A stretch of 5,901 nucleotides of DNA from contig CAYUOS010000169.1 in the NCBI GenBank assembly GCA_964446435.1, positions 1-5,901 on the forward strand, in the 5' to 3' direction. The stretch comes from SLNP01 sp964446435. Its GTDB lineage: Bacteria > Bacteroidota > Bacteroidia > Bacteroidales > VadinHA17. The position numbers and the translations under genes were made by a program. This document shows positions 5,811-5,901 of this stretch, one piece after another. The first letter of the stretch is position 1; each line of letters opens with the position of its first letter. The notes under the pieces are model-generated. The model saw only the letters and a list, made by a program, of their open reading frames with translations, did not search any database and was not told the origin of the DNA.

Positions 5811-5901
5811 ATGATGAGCCGAAGACTAATATTATTCTTTTTATTGATAATTGCCGTAGTGGTTTCTGCCGTAACTATCTACACATTTCGCGATAAGAAT
5901 G
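5811..5901 (+). CDS. N-terminus of a membrane-anchored or secreted protein, cut by window edge
   Basis: Thirty codons are visible, starting MMSRRLILFFLLIIAVVVSA. Two basic residues are followed by a hydrophobic stretch of about 17 residues and then TIYTFRDKN. This is a signal anchor or signal peptide. There is no lipobox cysteine in the visible part, so it is probably not a lipoprotein like its neighbour. The start could be the ATG at 5811 or the adjacent one at 5814; no Shine-Dalgarno sequence decides. It is on the same strand as the propeller gene, 108 bp downstream, and may be the third gene of the module. In comparable Bacteroidota loci, propeller genes neighbour thioredoxin-like, DUF1573 or transport genes, but nothing here identifies the family. 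Confidence 0.6.
   Translation, partial: MMSRRLILFFLLIIAVVVSAVTIYTFRDKN

Overview
The window looks like chromosomal DNA from a member of the Bacteroidota. The main reasons are a secreted six-bladed beta-propeller lipoprotein of a type common in that phylum, a second lipoprotein of the nucleotide pyrophosphatase/phosphodiesterase family, few Shine-Dalgarno sequences, and one candidate promoter close to the Bacteroidota TTTG / TAnnTTTG pattern. I cannot name a genus.

Layout. Positions 1-1094 (+) hold the C-terminal part of an SLC13/DASS-type permease with two TrkA-C (RCK-C) domains; its start lies outside the window. It converges with a minus-strand block: an OsmC-family protein (1154-1543), a PlsC-type lysophospholipid acyltransferase (1722-2510) and a lipoprotein phosphodiesterase (2515-3780). 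The last two are separated by 4 bp and read as one transcript, phosphodiesterase first. These look like housekeeping genes, at about 50% GC in the lines I counted by hand.

The 203-bp gap 3781-3983 is a divergent control region. It holds a strong minus-strand intrinsic terminator that ends 10 nt before the phosphodiesterase start codon. It also holds a plus-strand promoter candidate overlapped by a perfect 7-bp dyad. To the right is a plus-strand accessory module of lower GC, mainly in its distal half: a small secreted acidic protein with four cysteines (3984-4424), a six-bladed beta-propeller lipoprotein (4509-5702), and the first 30 codons of a further membrane-anchored or secreted protein cut off by the window edge (5811-5901).

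How they may work together. The phosphodiesterase/acyltransferase pair could link extracytoplasmic cleavage of phosphodiester substrates with phospholipid synthesis or repair, but this is inferred from adjacency. The right-hand module resembles Bacteroidota loci in which a short secreted cysteine-containing protein (NVEALA-like) precedes a six-bladed propeller. The function of such loci is not established to my knowledge, and this module is the best candidate for an undescribed system here.
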